A DNA stretch of 64,000 bases, from NCBI RefSeq assembly GCF_003946885.1, contig NZ_RWKQ01000011.1, positions 1-64,000 of the forward strand, in the 5' to 3' direction. Position 1 is the first letter of the stretch; each line of letters starts with the position of its first letter. This document shows positions 18,950 through 29,423 of the stretch, piece by piece. The notes under the pieces were generated by a model, which searched no databases, was not told the origin of the DNA, and was given only the letters and a program-made list of their open reading frames with translations. The stretch is from Specibacter cremeus (lineage in GTDB: Bacteria; Actinomycetota; Actinomycetes; Actinomycetales; Micrococcaceae). The position numbers were made by a program, and so were the translations under genes.

Positions 18950-19453
18950 CTACCCGCCCACCAGTACGGCGGCGGCGCCGGCCAGCATGAACGGGCCGAA
19001 CGGGATCGCCGTATTGCCGGTGCCGCGACGGGACGCCAGCAGCACCACGCCCCACAGCCCGGCCAGCACGAACGCCAGCGCGGTCGCCCAGAACACCGCC
19101 GGCCAGCCGGTGAACCCCAGGTACAGGCCCAGCACGAACGCCAGCTTCACGTCGCCCAGGCCCAGCCCGGCCGGGTAGACCAGGTTGAGCACCAGGTAGG
19201 CGATGAAGAGCACGACGCCGGCACTCACCGTGCGCAGCGCGGCGCCGGGATCGCCGGCGGCCAGGGCGGCGCCGGCGAGCAACACGAGCGCCGCCAGCGC
19301 CGAGGGGTAGACGATGCGGTTGGGCAGCAGGTGGTGCCGGATGTCGATGCCGGCCAGCCGGACGGCCATCCACACGAAGTACAGGCAGGCGGCCAGGACC
19401 AGCCAGAACGCGACCGGATGGGGGCCCCACAGGCCCGCCAGCGCCGAGCGCAC
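18950..19453 (-). CDS. Prepilin peptidase (A24 family, catalytic half only)
   Basis: A 167-residue type IV prepilin peptidase consisting of the membrane protease domain alone, like TadV/CpaA or short PilD proteins. Both aspartates are present: GIDIRHHLLPNR (about residue 36) and GLGLGDVKL (about residue 100). It would remove the leader of type IV or Tad pilins, but no pilin or secretion gene is in the window. The start is GTG, two nucleotides after the TAG of the upstream L,D-transpeptidase gene, so translation is probably coupled. Its stop abuts the RDD gene's stop with no gap. Confidence 0.87.
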   Translation of the reverse strand: MRSALAGLWGPHPVAFWLVLAACLYFVWMAVRLAGIDIRHHLLPNRIVYPSALAALVLLAGAALAAGDPGAALRTVSAGVVLFIAYLVLNLVYPAGLGLGDVKLAFVLGLYLGFTGWPAVFWATALAFVLAGLWGVVLLASRRGTGNTAIPFGPFMLAGAAAVLVGG

Positions 19454-19455
19454 GG

Positions 19456-20706
19456 CTACCGGGACGCGTACTGGTTGAAGGGGATGTTCCAGTCTCCGAA
19501 GCCGTCTGTCGGGGCGATCGTCTCGGCCGGGCTGTTGACCACGTGCACCAGGTCGCCCGGGCCCATGTTCTGGAACACCCAGGACGCGCCGGCGGCGTCC
19601 ATGCCGATGCAGCCGTGCGACAGGTTGACCTGCCCGATGAACGGCACGGCGGAGTCGGTGGCCTGGTGGATGAACTCGCCGCTGGGGGTCAGCCGTGTGG
19701 CGTAGTTGACGTCGACCTCGCCGTAGTCGGCCGGGTCGCCGGGCTTCAGGCCGATGGTCGAGGCGACGAAGTGCGCCTTGCGCTGCTTGTCGTTGAGCAG
19801 CACCAGGTAGCCGGACGCGGACGGGAACCGTTCGTCGCCCATGGTGACGAGGAAGTGCCTGGCCAGCGCGCCGTTGATGTAGACGTCCGCGACGTGGTTG
19901 GCGGCGTCGGCCACCAGCTCCACCTTGTTGCCGACCTGGATGGTGGTCGAATTGCTGAAGTTGCCGATCTGCCCGTTGCCGAAGTCCACGCCGAACAAGT
20001 CCATGTCGACCTTGATCTTCGTGTTCGCCGCCCAGAATTCGGCCGGCCGGTACCGGGCCATGGTGTCGCTGTACCAGCGGAACGCGCCCTTCTGCCCGGA
20101 TCCTGCCGTGATCCTGATGGCCTTTTCCACGGCCGCCTTGTTCGTCACCGGCTCGCTGAACGTGAATTCCAGCGGTTGGCCCACACCGACGGTGAAGTCG
20201 CCGTTCGGGTACACGAACGCGTTGGCCTCATTCGACGGCGGCACCGTGCTGAACGTGCTGCGCCTGGTGACGGGGACGCCGTTCGCGTCCTCGGCGGTGA
20301 TGTCGAACGTGTAGTTCGTGTCGAACGCCAGCCGGTCCTTGGCCTTCCAGGTGGCGCCGTCGGCGGACAGCTCGCCGTCGAGGCTCTCCCCCGTGTCGGT
20401 GACCTTCAGGACCACGTGCGTGAGCGTGCCGTGGTCGGCCCGGGCCACCACGGGGTCGGCCGGGTTGATGAACGTGGCGTCGTTCTTCGGCGTGACGGTC
20501 AACGCGACCGGTTCGACCGGTGGCAGGGTGCGGGTGGGTGTCACACTGGCTGGGGCCGGTGGCGGCGCGCCGTTGCCCGTGCCCAGCCAGGTACCGGCGG
20601 TTGCCGCGGCGCCCACGCCGCCGCCCACCACCACGAGGCAGATGGCGGCGACCAGGGCGATCTTCCAGCCCTTGCGCCGGCCCTTCGGTGACGTCGAATC
20701 CTGCAT
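19456..20706 (-). CDS. L,D-transpeptidase (YkuD domain, mycobacterial Ldt type)
   Basis: A 416-residue exported cell-wall enzyme that makes 3-3 cross-links in peptidoglycan. A basic N-terminus and one membrane helix (about 15-38) are followed by two immunoglobulin-like domains, as in mycobacterial LdtMt2, and a YkuD catalytic domain with the active-site motif HGCIGM (NLSHGCIGM) and an upstream HQATDS region. The C-terminal tail (GFGDWNIPFNQYASR) matches actinobacterial homologues. GGGGGAAAA precedes the ATG. It is the first gene of a pair with the prepilin peptidase. Confidence 0.93.
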   Translation of the reverse strand: MQDSTSPKGRRKGWKIALVAAICLVVVGGGVGAAATAGTWLGTGNGAPPPAPASVTPTRTLPPVEPVALTVTPKNDATFINPADPVVARADHGTLTHVVLKVTDTGESLDGELSADGATWKAKDRLAFDTNYTFDITAEDANGVPVTRRSTFSTVPPSNEANAFVYPNGDFTVGVGQPLEFTFSEPVTNKAAVEKAIRITAGSGQKGAFRWYSDTMARYRPAEFWAANTKIKVDMDLFGVDFGNGQIGNFSNSTTIQVGNKVELVADAANHVADVYINGALARHFLVTMGDERFPSASGYLVLLNDKQRKAHFVASTIGLKPGDPADYGEVDVNYATRLTPSGEFIHQATDSAVPFIGQVNLSHGCIGMDAAGASWVFQNMGPGDLVHVVNSPAETIAPTDGFGDWNIPFNQYASR

Positions 20707-20783
20707 TTTTCCCCCATCGGCGCCCGCGCCCCACGTGGTCCCCGTGCGCGCCCGCGCACCCGAACAGTCATTTTACCCCGGGC

Positions 20784-20873
20784 ACCCGGTGATTGAGCTC
20801 GACCACCGGTGATTGAGCTTGCCGAAATCCGGTCTCGACAGGCTCGACCACCGGTGATTGAGCTCGACCACCG
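20784..20873. repeat. REP-like 3'-end element, copy 2
   Basis: It holds three CCGGTGATTGAGCT blocks and one GTCTCGACAGGCTCGACCACC block, members of the same family as 17037-17113. It ends exactly at the stop codon of the metallo-hydrolase gene and probably forms hairpins in the 3' end of its message. Confidence 0.75.
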
Positions 20874-21665
20874 TCAGTGCGCTGCGCGCAGGTACTCGAG
20901 TTGCGCGCGCACCGACGACGCGGCCGCGCCGCGCAACTCCGGCGGAACGTCGGCATAGACGACGGCGGTGACCGCCTCGGCGTCCGGCCCGCCTTGCGTC
21001 GTTCCAGCGAGAAGCGCGACGGCGGCGCGCACCTGCTCGAGTCGCTCCAGCCGGTGCGCCCGGTACTGGCGGGCGACGGCGGCCACCTCGGGCAGGACGG
21101 GCCCGTGCGCCGGCAGCACGGTGGCCGCCCCCAGCCGTTCCAGCCGGTCGAGGGAGGCCAGGAAGTCGCCGAGCCGGCCGTCCGGGTGAACGATCACCGT
21201 GCTCCCTGTACCCAGGACCGTGTCGCCGGTCAGGACCGAGCCGTGCTCGCCGTCGTCGGGCAGGAAGAAACACAGGGAGTCCCCGGTGTGTCCGGGTGTG
21301 GCGAGCACGCTGATGTCCAGGCCGGCCGCGTGGACGACCTCGCCGTCAACGAGCGGTGCGCCGGCATGGCAGTAGGCAGGGTCGGCGGCACGCACCGGCG
21401 CGCCGGTGAGTTCGTGCAGCCGGGCGCTGCCGGCCGTGTGATCGTGGTGCCAGTGCGTGACGAGGATCAGTTCGACCCGCCCGGACGCGGCCAGGCCGGC
21501 CAGGTGGTCCTCCTGCAGCGGACCGGGGTCCACCACGACGACGGGCCCGCCCGGAACGCCGGAGAGCACGTAGCTGTTCGTGCCGTCCAGCGTCATCGGG
21601 CCCGGGTTGTCGGCCCGCCGGCTCCGGGTGTGCGGGCTCGTCACCGTCCACATGGGCTGATCCAC
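20874..21665 (-). CDS. MBL-fold metallo-hydrolase (LACTB2/glyoxalase II-like)
   Basis: A 263-residue metallo-beta-lactamase-fold hydrolase. The metal motif THWHHDHTAG is at about residues 70-79, with the later ligands in ATPGHTGDS, LTGDTVLG and LPAHGP. The C-terminal helical extension places it with LACTB2-like hydrolases that act on thioesters or RNA. The substrate is unknown. It begins 6 nt after the ahcY stop on the same strand, so both are probably co-transcribed. Confidence 0.9.
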   Translation of the reverse strand: MDQPMWTVTSPHTRSRRADNPGPMTLDGTNSYVLSGVPGGPVVVVDPGPLQEDHLAGLAASGRVELILVTHWHHDHTAGSARLHELTGAPVRAADPAYCHAGAPLVDGEVVHAAGLDISVLATPGHTGDSLCFFLPDDGEHGSVLTGDTVLGTGSTVIVHPDGRLGDFLASLDRLERLGAATVLPAHGPVLPEVAAVARQYRAHRLERLEQVRAAVALLAGTTQGGPDAEAVTAVVYADVPPELRGAAASSVRAQLEYLRAAH

Positions 21666-21671
21666 CTGGGC

Positions 21672-23180
<1,509 letters not shown>

Positions 23181-23214
23181 GGGGTTCCTTCGTGATGGGC
23201 GCGGTTCGGATGGG

Positions 23215-23397
23215 CTAGGTGGTGGCCAGCTGGTCGGGACGCAGCAGCAACACGATGCCGTCGTCGATGCGGTAGACCGGGGGTGTGCCGTCGGGGCCCG
23301 CGCTCGTGCTGACGAGCGTCTCGCCGTCTTGGCGCAGCGGCGCCCCCGTCACGGGGCAGCGCAGGATGGACAGGAGGTCGTCGCTGATCTTGGCCAT
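23215..23397 (-). CDS. Trm112 family protein
   Basis: A 60-residue Trm112-like protein, starting [21 protein letters not shown] and containing [12 protein letters not shown]. Members are small zinc-ribbon-derived partners or activators of methyltransferases. Here only one Cys remains, as in many bacterial members. It sits 34 bp upstream of ahcY on the same strand. Confidence 0.88.
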   Translation of the reverse strand: MAKISDDLLSILRCPVTGAPLRQDGETLVSTSAGPDGTPPVYRIDDGIVLLLRPDQLATT

Positions 23398-23451
23398 GGT
23401 CTGCTTTCTGTGGTGCTGCCGTCTTGGATTCTGTCTGGTCTTGGATGCTGT

Positions 23452-23841
23452 CTAGTCGCGCAGGATGCGCAGGTGGCCGCGCCGCCCGGTCGCCGTCGAG
23501 GTCGCGGCCGGCGGTTCCAGTGCGGACCGGGGTGCGCGCTGCGCGAGCGGTCCGGCGGCCTCTGGTTCCTCCCGGGCGGCCTCGCGCACGGCGTCGGCCA
23601 GGGCCAGCAGGTCGTCGGGGCCCGGTGGCGGCGGGGACGTCGGCACGGCCAGCCGCAGCACGTCCCAGCCGCGCGGTGCGGTGAGCCGGTTGGCATGCTC
23701 AGCGCACAGGTCATAGCAGTGCGGCTCGGCGAACGTGGCCAGCGGCCCCAGGACGGCGGTCTGGTCCGCATAGACGTACGTCAGCGTGGCCACCGCCGAT
23801 TGCCGGCAGGCAGAACGCGAGCACTGACGAATATTTCCCAC
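23452..23841 (-). CDS. DUF3499 family protein
   Basis: A 129-residue actinobacterial protein of unknown function with four conserved cysteines, probably zinc-binding: RQCSRSACRQSAVATLTYVYAD and HCYDLCAEHA. The C-terminal half is low in complexity. A TTG at 23850 would add three residues. The GTG at 23841 is chosen because it matches family starts (xxRQCSR) and lies 8 nt after a TAACCT box. It is divergent from the metallopeptidase-like gene, a common actinobacterial arrangement. Confidence 0.85.
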   Translation of the reverse strand: MGNIRQCSRSACRQSAVATLTYVYADQTAVLGPLATFAEPHCYDLCAEHANRLTAPRGWDVLRLAVPTSPPPPGPDDLLALADAVREAAREEPEAAGPLAQRAPRSALEPPAATSTATGRRGHLRILRD

Positions 23842-23849
23842 GATTCCCA

Positions 23850-23915
23850 AGGTTACCCGTCTTTGCCGGATTCCGCGGCAAGGCCGGCCCGCGGCGGCAC
23901 GGACTCATCTAGAGT
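23850..23915. promoter_or_regulatory. Divergent -10 boxes for DUF3499 and the metallopeptidase-like gene
   Basis: Minus strand: TAACCT at 23855-23850, 8 nt before the GTG at 23841. Plus strand: TAGAGT at 23910-23915, 6 nt before the ATG at 23922. Confidence 0.4.
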
Positions 23916-23921
23916 GGGGGT

Positions 23922-24416
23922 ATGCAGTCGCAGGAACCACGTTTCACCGTGGAGTTCGAGGGCCCCGGGGACGGGCCACGCCGCGGCTTCACCCGGCGCC
24001 GGCGCGACCGGCACGGCCGGGGACTGCGCGGAAACATCATGCCGCCCGCCGTGCCGGGCGCGCGGACGCGAAGCGAGGCCTTCGACGACCTGGTGGTCGA
24101 CTCGGCCGAACGGCTCACCGAGTTGTGGGAGGCGGCCCTGGCCGACGTCGAGTTCCTCGTCGAGGAGATCCCGGGGAACATCGAGGAACTGCTGGCCACC
24201 GGCGAAAGGGCCCCGCTGGGCGCCCACCGGGGCGCGGAAGCCGGGGCGAAGGCGTGCATCACCGTGTACCGGCACCCGGTGGAGGCGCTGGTGGACACGC
24301 CCGCACAACTGCGGGAACTGGTCCATGAGGTCGTCATCGAGGAAGTGGCCGGGCTGCTGAACATGGACCCGGACACCGTCGACCCGCTGTTCCGCCGCTT
24401 CCACGGCCGGTCCTAG
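23922..24416 (+). CDS. Metallopeptidase family protein (DUF1025/zincin-like)
   Basis: A 164-residue protein of the small zincin-like family (formerly DUF1025). A basic N-terminus (about 1-50) precedes the compact domain with FLVEEIPGNIEELL and ITVYRHPVEAL. The zincin motif is HEVVIEEVAGLL (residues 135-146), so the second His of HExxH is replaced by Glu. This is common in actinobacterial members and leaves peptidase activity uncertain. The message is probably leaderless (TAGAGT plus 6 nt). A 26-bp hairpin follows the stop codon. Confidence 0.85.
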   Translation: MQSQEPRFTVEFEGPGDGPRRGFTRRRRDRHGRGLRGNIMPPAVPGARTRSEAFDDLVVDSAERLTELWEAALADVEFLVEEIPGNIEELLATGERAPLGAHRGAEAGAKACITVYRHPVEALVDTPAQLRELVHEVVIEEVAGLLNMDPDTVDPLFRRFHGRS

Positions 24417-24420
24417 CGAA

Positions 24421-24492
24421 CCACCCAACTGGTGGACAGTAGTTGCACGCTTTCCGCCGGTTTTGAGCAACTACTGTCCACCAGTTGGGTGG
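24421..24492. terminator. 26-bp perfect hairpin between convergent genes (family shared with 56048-56103)
   Basis: Arms 24421-24446 and 24467-24492 are perfect reverse complements, around a 20-nt loop. The arm reads CCACCCAACTGGTGG then ACAGTAGTTGC. It separates the metallopeptidase-like gene from the DUF5719 gene and is likely a two-way terminator or REP-type element. Confidence 0.8.
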
Positions 24493-24496
24493 CGGG

Positions 24497-26143
24497 TCAG
24501 TAGCCGAGCACCATGGTCACGGACTGGCGGCCCGTGTCCGTGCCCGGGAACGGCAGGGCCGCGACGTCCGCGGTGCCGTTCGTGCCGAGCAGCTGGGTGC
24601 CGTAGACCGGGTCCCCCGTGGCCGAGACCACGAAGCCGACGGCGGCATCCCCGGCCAGCTTGGCCGGGTCCACGACCACGGACGTGCCGCCGTTGACCGT
24701 GACCTTCCTGGCCGGTTGCAGTACGCCGGTGTCCGTCACCGGTACGAGCGACACGACGGCCTGCCCGGCGGCGACGCCGAACGTCAAGGTGCTGGCCGTG
24801 TCCTTGGGCAGCATGACGAGCCCGCCGTCGCCGATGCGGTTGGTGGCCGGAACGACGGCGAAGTCCATCGGCTCCCCGGGCTTGGCCGTGTTGACGACCC
24901 GGACGGACGCGGTGATCGACGAGTCGGACTCGAGGGCCAGCGCGTAGGTCCCGGCCGGCAAACCCGTCAGCGGCAGCTCCGTGACCGAGCCGGCCTTCGC
25001 CGTGAGCACCCCGCCGTTGGCGAGGGCCTGCTGGCCGTTGGCACCGTACACCTTCACGGACACGACGGCGTCGCTGGCGCCGGGGACGGTGACGGTCAGT
25101 GCCGGTGCCGCGTAGTCGTCCTGGCCGTAGGCCTTCGCCGCGGCGGCCGGGTCCGCCACGCGCACGCCCGTGACGACGGCCGTGGCGGACGGCGCCGCGC
25201 CGGGCTGCAGGAAGTCCACGCCGCCGGGTGTCAGCCCCCGCAGCACGGACTGTTGGATCGTGGCCGTGACGGGCCCGCCCGAACTTTTCACGTGCACGGA
25301 CAGCGACGCCTGGTCCGGGGCGAGCCCGGCCAACACCACGGCGCGGGACTTCCCGGCCGGCACCAGCAGCCCCCTGGCGCCGGGCGCCTGGACCGGCCCC
25401 TTGGCGCCGAACAGGTCCAGGCTGACCGTGGCGGCCGTCTGCGACGAGTTCACCAGGTTGAGCACGGCCGTGCGCCCCACGGTCGTGGAGGCGCCGGAGA
25501 TCCACAGGTCGTTGGCCGACTGCTGGCAGTTGGCGGCGGCCAGGCCCCGCAGGTCGCCGTCCTTGGCCGCCACGGTCACGGCCCCGCCCGTGGTGGCGCG
25601 TTGGCCGCCCACCGGCTGGCCGCTCAGCACGGTCGGCGCGGCAACGGCCTGCGACCCGAGGAACGCGGCCCGTTGGGCGGCGGGGGGTGGGGGCGCGGCG
25701 CCGTCGGCGGGTGCGGCGGCCAGGGTGGCCAGCGGCACGGCGGACGAGCCGGCCCCGAGCGCCGACAGCACGGTGCCCGGCAGGACCCCGGCGCCCGTGC
25801 TCAGCACCAGCGCGGCCAGTTGGCTGGTGGTGCCCGAGGACCCGGGGGCGAATTGCGGGTCGGTGCCGGTCACGTCGCCGGAGAGCAGCTGGGTGGGGCC
25901 GGGGCAGTTGGCCACGGTCGCGCCGACGGGCAGCACCACCGGGCTGGGCGCGACGTCGGCCGTGGCGGTGGCGCCAGGGACGACCATGGCCGCAGCCACC
26001 GCCGCGGCGGCGACCAACGCCGTCGTGCTCCCGGCGGCAACGGCCATCCAGCGCCGGGGCTTGCGCGGGCCCTTGGCGCCCCGACCCTTGCTTGTTTGTC
26101 CCTTGCCTGCGTGTCCCGTTTCGGGGTGGTCCTGTTCAGACAC
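24497..26143 (-). CDS. DUF5719 family secreted protein
   Basis: A 548-residue protein with a basic cytoplasmic N-terminus, one signal-anchor helix (about residues 34-60) and a long Ala/Gly/Thr/Val-rich extracellular beta-type region. This layout and its place after a large glycosyltransferase-2 gene and whiB match actinobacterial DUF5719 proteins. Function is unknown; co-occurrence suggests a shared role in envelope or secretion. An ATG at 26173 is possible, but the GTG at 26143 follows AGGTAGAG and overlaps the upstream stop by 8 nt, typical of coupling. Confidence 0.85.
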   Translation of the reverse strand: MSEQDHPETGHAGKGQTSKGRGAKGPRKPRRWMAVAAGSTTALVAAAAVAAAMVVPGATATADVAPSPVVLPVGATVANCPGPTQLLSGDVTGTDPQFAPGSSGTTSQLAALVLSTGAGVLPGTVLSALGAGSSAVPLATLAAAPADGAAPPPPAAQRAAFLGSQAVAAPTVLSGQPVGGQRATTGGAVTVAAKDGDLRGLAAANCQQSANDLWISGASTTVGRTAVLNLVNSSQTAATVSLDLFGAKGPVQAPGARGLLVPAGKSRAVVLAGLAPDQASLSVHVKSSGGPVTATIQQSVLRGLTPGGVDFLQPGAAPSATAVVTGVRVADPAAAAKAYGQDDYAAPALTVTVPGASDAVVSVKVYGANGQQALANGGVLTAKAGSVTELPLTGLPAGTYALALESDSSITASVRVVNTAKPGEPMDFAVVPATNRIGDGGLVMLPKDTASTLTFGVAAGQAVVSLVPVTDTGVLQPARKVTVNGGTSVVVDPAKLAGDAAVGFVVSATGDPVYGTQLLGTNGTADVAALPFPGTDTGRQSVTMVLGY

Positions 26144-29100
26144 CTCTACCTGCCTTCTGCAACGAAGCTTCATCCCGGAACGCGCCGACCCGGCCGCCGC
26201 GGGAACGGACGGGCACGGCCAGCAGCCCGGTCAGTGCGAGCAGCACGATCTGCACGGCGTCGAACAGACCCGCCCACGGCTGGATGTAACGGACCTGCAG
26301 ATGGCCGCCGGTGGCCGGCAGCACGAACGCCTGCGCCCAGCCCTGGCGGGCGGCCGCGAGCGGCTTGCCGTCGAGCGTGGCCGTCCAGCGTGCGTCGGCC
26401 CGTTCGGCAAGCACCACCTTGCGGCCGGCCTCGCCGGCCGCAAGGCGCGTGTTCACACCCAACCCGTCGGAGGGCAGGAAACTGGCCGTGGCGCCGTCCT
26501 TGCCCACCACCCGGACGCGGGCCACGACGTCGGCGCCGTCGGGCGTCTTGACGTCGGGGGCCACACGCCACAACCAGCCGACGTCGGTGGGTCCCACCGT
26601 GTCCAGGCCGGGCACGGCCTCGATCTGCCCGGCCATCAGCTCGGCCGCGGTGTCGCCGTTTTGCAGCACCACGAAACCCACGCCCAGCGCGGTCAGTTCG
26701 GGCCGCGGATCCACGCCGGAGTTGGCCACGATGGCCGCCACGGCGGTGCGCAGCTGGGCCGTGGCGTCGTCCGGCGCGGCAACCCGCTCCCGCCCGGGCG
26801 CACCGGTGACCCGGGCGGCCGACGCGATCGTCGACAGCGCGTCGAGCGTGGTGCCGGAGCCCTGCATGAGCGCCGCCTGCACCGTGCCGCCGTCACCCAC
26901 GCCCAGCACCAGCGTGCGGCTGGCCTCGGGGCCGTTGCCGCGATCGGACGCCGTGGCCGGCAGGGTCTGCGGTGCGCTCGGGTGCACCAGCATCGCCTGT
27001 CCGGACGCCTGCACCGGGGTGCCGGCCATGTTCTGGCCGGTCCACACGACAAGCCCGGCCGCCGGCGCCGCGAACAGCACCACGGCGAGGACGACGGCGA
27101 GTGCCCGGGTTGCGCCGTGCGGCTCGCCCGAGGCGGTGGCGGCGCGGTTCAGCGCGTCCAGGCCGAGCACGGCGGCGCACAACAGCGCGAAGGAGGCGAC
27201 CGAGACGGCCGGCCCGTTGAACGGGGTGACGAGCGTGGTGCCGCCAAACGCGACGGCGATGCGCGACCCCGCCCAGGAGCAGGCCAGCGCCAGCAATGCC
27301 ACGAGCCACAGCGTGCGGACGGTGGCGGCGCGGCGCAACGGCGCGAGCAGGGCCAGCAGCGCCGTCGCGACGACCGGCACGCCGAGGGCCAGCCAACCCA
27401 GCCCGGGCGCCGACGCGGCGTCAACGGCCAGCGGGTAGCCGAGCAGCTGCTGCCAGAGGGGTCCCGGGGTGCCGGCCAACGGCAGCCCGGGGTCGGCCAG
27501 CAGGGCGCGCGGGTTGTCCAGCGCCGAGAACGCCACGGGCAGGAACAAGGCGACACTGGGCACCAGCGACCACCACAGGGTGCGTCCGCGCCGGCCCAGG
27601 AAGACGGTGGCGACGACGACCGTGACGATGGCCGGGGCGAGCAGGCTCGGGGCCCCCGCCGTGACGATCGCCAGGGCCAGGCCGCCGGCGGCCGCGGCGG
27701 TCCACGACGGCACCCCGCCGGAACCGGGCCGGCCGGCGGCGTCGGCCGGTACCGGGTCGCCGGAGTAGCGCAGCACGGCACCGCCGACGGCGCGCACCAT
27801 GCCGAGCGCGGCCAGCGGCAGGACGACGTGCGCCAGCAGCGCGCCGAGCCGGCCCTGCCCCAGCGAAACCTGCAAGGCGGGTGCCGCGGCCCAGGCGACG
27901 GCGGCGACGAGGCGGGGCAGCCGGCGCCGCGAGAACGCTCCCGCGGCCAGCCAGGCGGTGAACCCGGCCAATGGGAGGGCGAGCAGGAACACCCAGGGAA
28001 CGACGGCCGGCGCCCGCCCGATGCCGAGCATGCCGAGCAGCCAGAGCACGAAGTTGAACGGGTCGCCACGGCCGGGCAGCCCGCTGCCGAGCGACACCCA
28101 CCAGTCCGTGGCACGGGAGAGGATCCGGCCCGGGTCGGCGGAGAGCGGCAACAGCGCGCCGCCGGCCGCCGCCCCGGCGCCGAGCAGGCGCGAGAGCGCC
28201 AGTGCCGACGCGACCGCGAGCGCCACGATCACGGCCAGCGCGCCGACGGCGGCAGGCGTGCGGGTCTGCTGGATCAAGATGGCCGCCTCGCCGGTCGCAT
28301 CGCCGGTCGGCTCCGCGGACAGGGGGCTGGCCGCCTCGGCGGCCGGGGACTCGAAGTCCGGGTCGACGGCGGCGCGCAGCGAGCGGACGTGCAGCTTCAC
28401 ATCCCGTGCCGGGATGGTCAGCTGCTTCAGGACGGAGCGCGGCAGGCTCCGGTGCCGGGCCAGGGCGATGCGGCTGCGCACCAGCATGACGGGACGCAGC
28501 AGGCCGGCACACGTTGCCGCGAACATGGTCACGGCGTGGCCGGGGGCCTTGAGCAGGATGCCGGCGAGCAGCCGGTAGAGGCCGGTGAGCAACGCCCCGG
28601 CGGCGAGGAACGGCACCTGCCAGGCGGGGGCGTGCTTGAGCCGCATGAACACGGTGGCCTTGCGGGTCGCGGCGGCCGTGCCCTGCCCGCCGGGCCGGCC
28701 GGCGACGTGGAAGACCCGTGCCGAGGGGACGACGACGACACGGTGGCCGGCCAGCCGGACGCGGGCGCAGAAGTCCAGGTCGTCGCCGGGGCCGGGGAAT
28801 GCCGGGTCGAAGCCGTCCAGGGCGTCCCACACGTCGCGGCGGACGAGCATGCCGGCGCTGTTGACGGCGAACACGTCGGTGCGCCCGTCGTGCTGCCCCT
28901 GGTCCTGCTCGTCGAGGTCGATCAGGGCGAACCGGTCAAACCAGGGGGTGGCACCCAGGCCCACGTCGACGAGCCGGCGCGGTTCGTCCCAGTCGAGCTG
29001 CTTGCAGCCTGCGACGGCGACGGACGGGGCCCGTTCGACGGCCATGAGCAGTTCGGCGAGAGCCGTCGGCGCGGGGGCGGCGTCGTCGTGCAACAGCCAG

Positions 29101-29423
29101 ACCCACTCCTGCACCGTGTCACTGGCAGGCACCGTGTCACCGGCAGGCACCGTGTCATCGGCGGGGCCGCCCGTCGCCGCGGGCACCGCCCGCAGGGCGG
29201 CCGCCGCGGCGACGCCGAAGCCGGTACGGGCGCCCGTGATGACGTTGGCGCCGCCCAGTGCCTGGGTGAGGATGGCCGGGGAGTTGTCCGTGGAACCGGT
29301 GTCGACGGCACGGAGCACGTCCACCGGGCGGGTCTGGTCGGCGAGTGCCGCCAGGATGGTGGTGAGATAGTCACCGCCGTTGTGCGAAACCACAACGGCG
29401 GTGACCTTTACTGCATCAGAAAT
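26136..29423 (-). CDS. Large glycosyltransferase family 2 membrane protein
   Basis: About 1095 residues. The N-terminal ~330 residues are a GT2 domain (VTAVVVSHNGGDYL, TGSTDNSPAIL, WLLHDDAAP and a GDDLDFCARVRLAGH stretch). About twelve or more membrane helices and extracytoplasmic segments follow. Such proteins in the whiB-GT2-DUF5719 order are widespread in actinobacteria; the acceptor is unknown, probably a wall polymer. No ATG or GTG allows the complete first beta strand. ATT at 29423-29421, overlapping the whiB stop (TAATT), has AAGGAAG 11 nt upstream. The next GTG would cut into VVVSHN. The start is therefore uncertain. An in-frame 18-bp triplicate adds DTVPAG-type repeats at about residues 87-104. 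Confidence 0.85.
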   Translation of the reverse strand: MSDAVKVTAVVVSHNGGDYLTTILAALADQTRPVDVLRAVDTGSTDNSPAILTQALGGANVITGARTGFGVAAAAALRAVPAATGGPADDTVPAGDTVPASDTVQEWVWLLHDDAAPAPTALAELLMAVERAPSVAVAGCKQLDWDEPRRLVDVGLGATPWFDRFALIDLDEQDQGQHDGRTDVFAVNSAGMLVRRDVWDALDGFDPAFPGPGDDLDFCARVRLAGHRVVVVPSARVFHVAGRPGGQGTAAATRKATVFMRLKHAPAWQVPFLAAGALLTGLYRLLAGILLKAPGHAVTMFAATCAGLLRPVMLVRSRIALARHRSLPRSVLKQLTIPARDVKLHVRSLRAAVDPDFESPAAEAASPLSAEPTGDATGEAAILIQQTRTPAAVGALAVIVALAVASALALSRLLGAGAAAGGALLPLSADPGRILSRATDWWVSLGSGLPGRGDPFNFVLWLLGMLGIGRAPAVVPWVFLLALPLAGFTAWLAAGAFSRRRLPRLVAAVAWAAAPALQVSLGQGRLGALLAHVVLPLAALGMVRAVGGAVLRYSGDPVPADAAGRPGSGGVPSWTAAAAGGLALAIVTAGAPSLLAPAIVTVVVATVFLGRRGRTLWWSLVPSVALFLPVAFSALDNPRALLADPGLPLAGTPGPLWQQLLGYPLAVDAASAPGLGWLALGVPVVATALLALLAPLRRAATVRTLWLVALLALACSWAGSRIAVAFGGTTLVTPFNGPAVSVASFALLCAAVLGLDALNRAATASGEPHGATRALAVVLAVVLFAAPAAGLVVWTGQNMAGTPVQASGQAMLVHPSAPQTLPATASDRGNGPEASRTLVLGVGDGGTVQAALMQGSGTTLDALSTIASAARVTGAPGRERVAAPDDATAQLRTAVAAIVANSGVDPRPELTALGVGFVVLQNGDTAAELMAGQIEAVPGLDTVGPTDVGWLWRVAPDVKTPDGADVVARVRVVGKDGATASFLPSDGLGVNTRLAAGEAGRKVVLAERADARWTATLDGKPLAAARQGWAQAFVLPATGGHLQVRYIQPWAGLFDAVQIVLLALTGLLAVPVRSRGGRVGAFRDEASLQKAGRGV
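29112..29165. repeat. Three in-frame 18-bp tandem repeats in the GT2 gene
   Basis: Units at 29112-29129, 29130-29147 and 29148-29165 read CACCGTGTCAYYGGCRGG and encode D-T-V-P-A-G/S/D on the minus strand. They sit in a loop before WLLHDD of the GT2 domain, so copy number may vary without frameshift. Confidence 0.8.
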
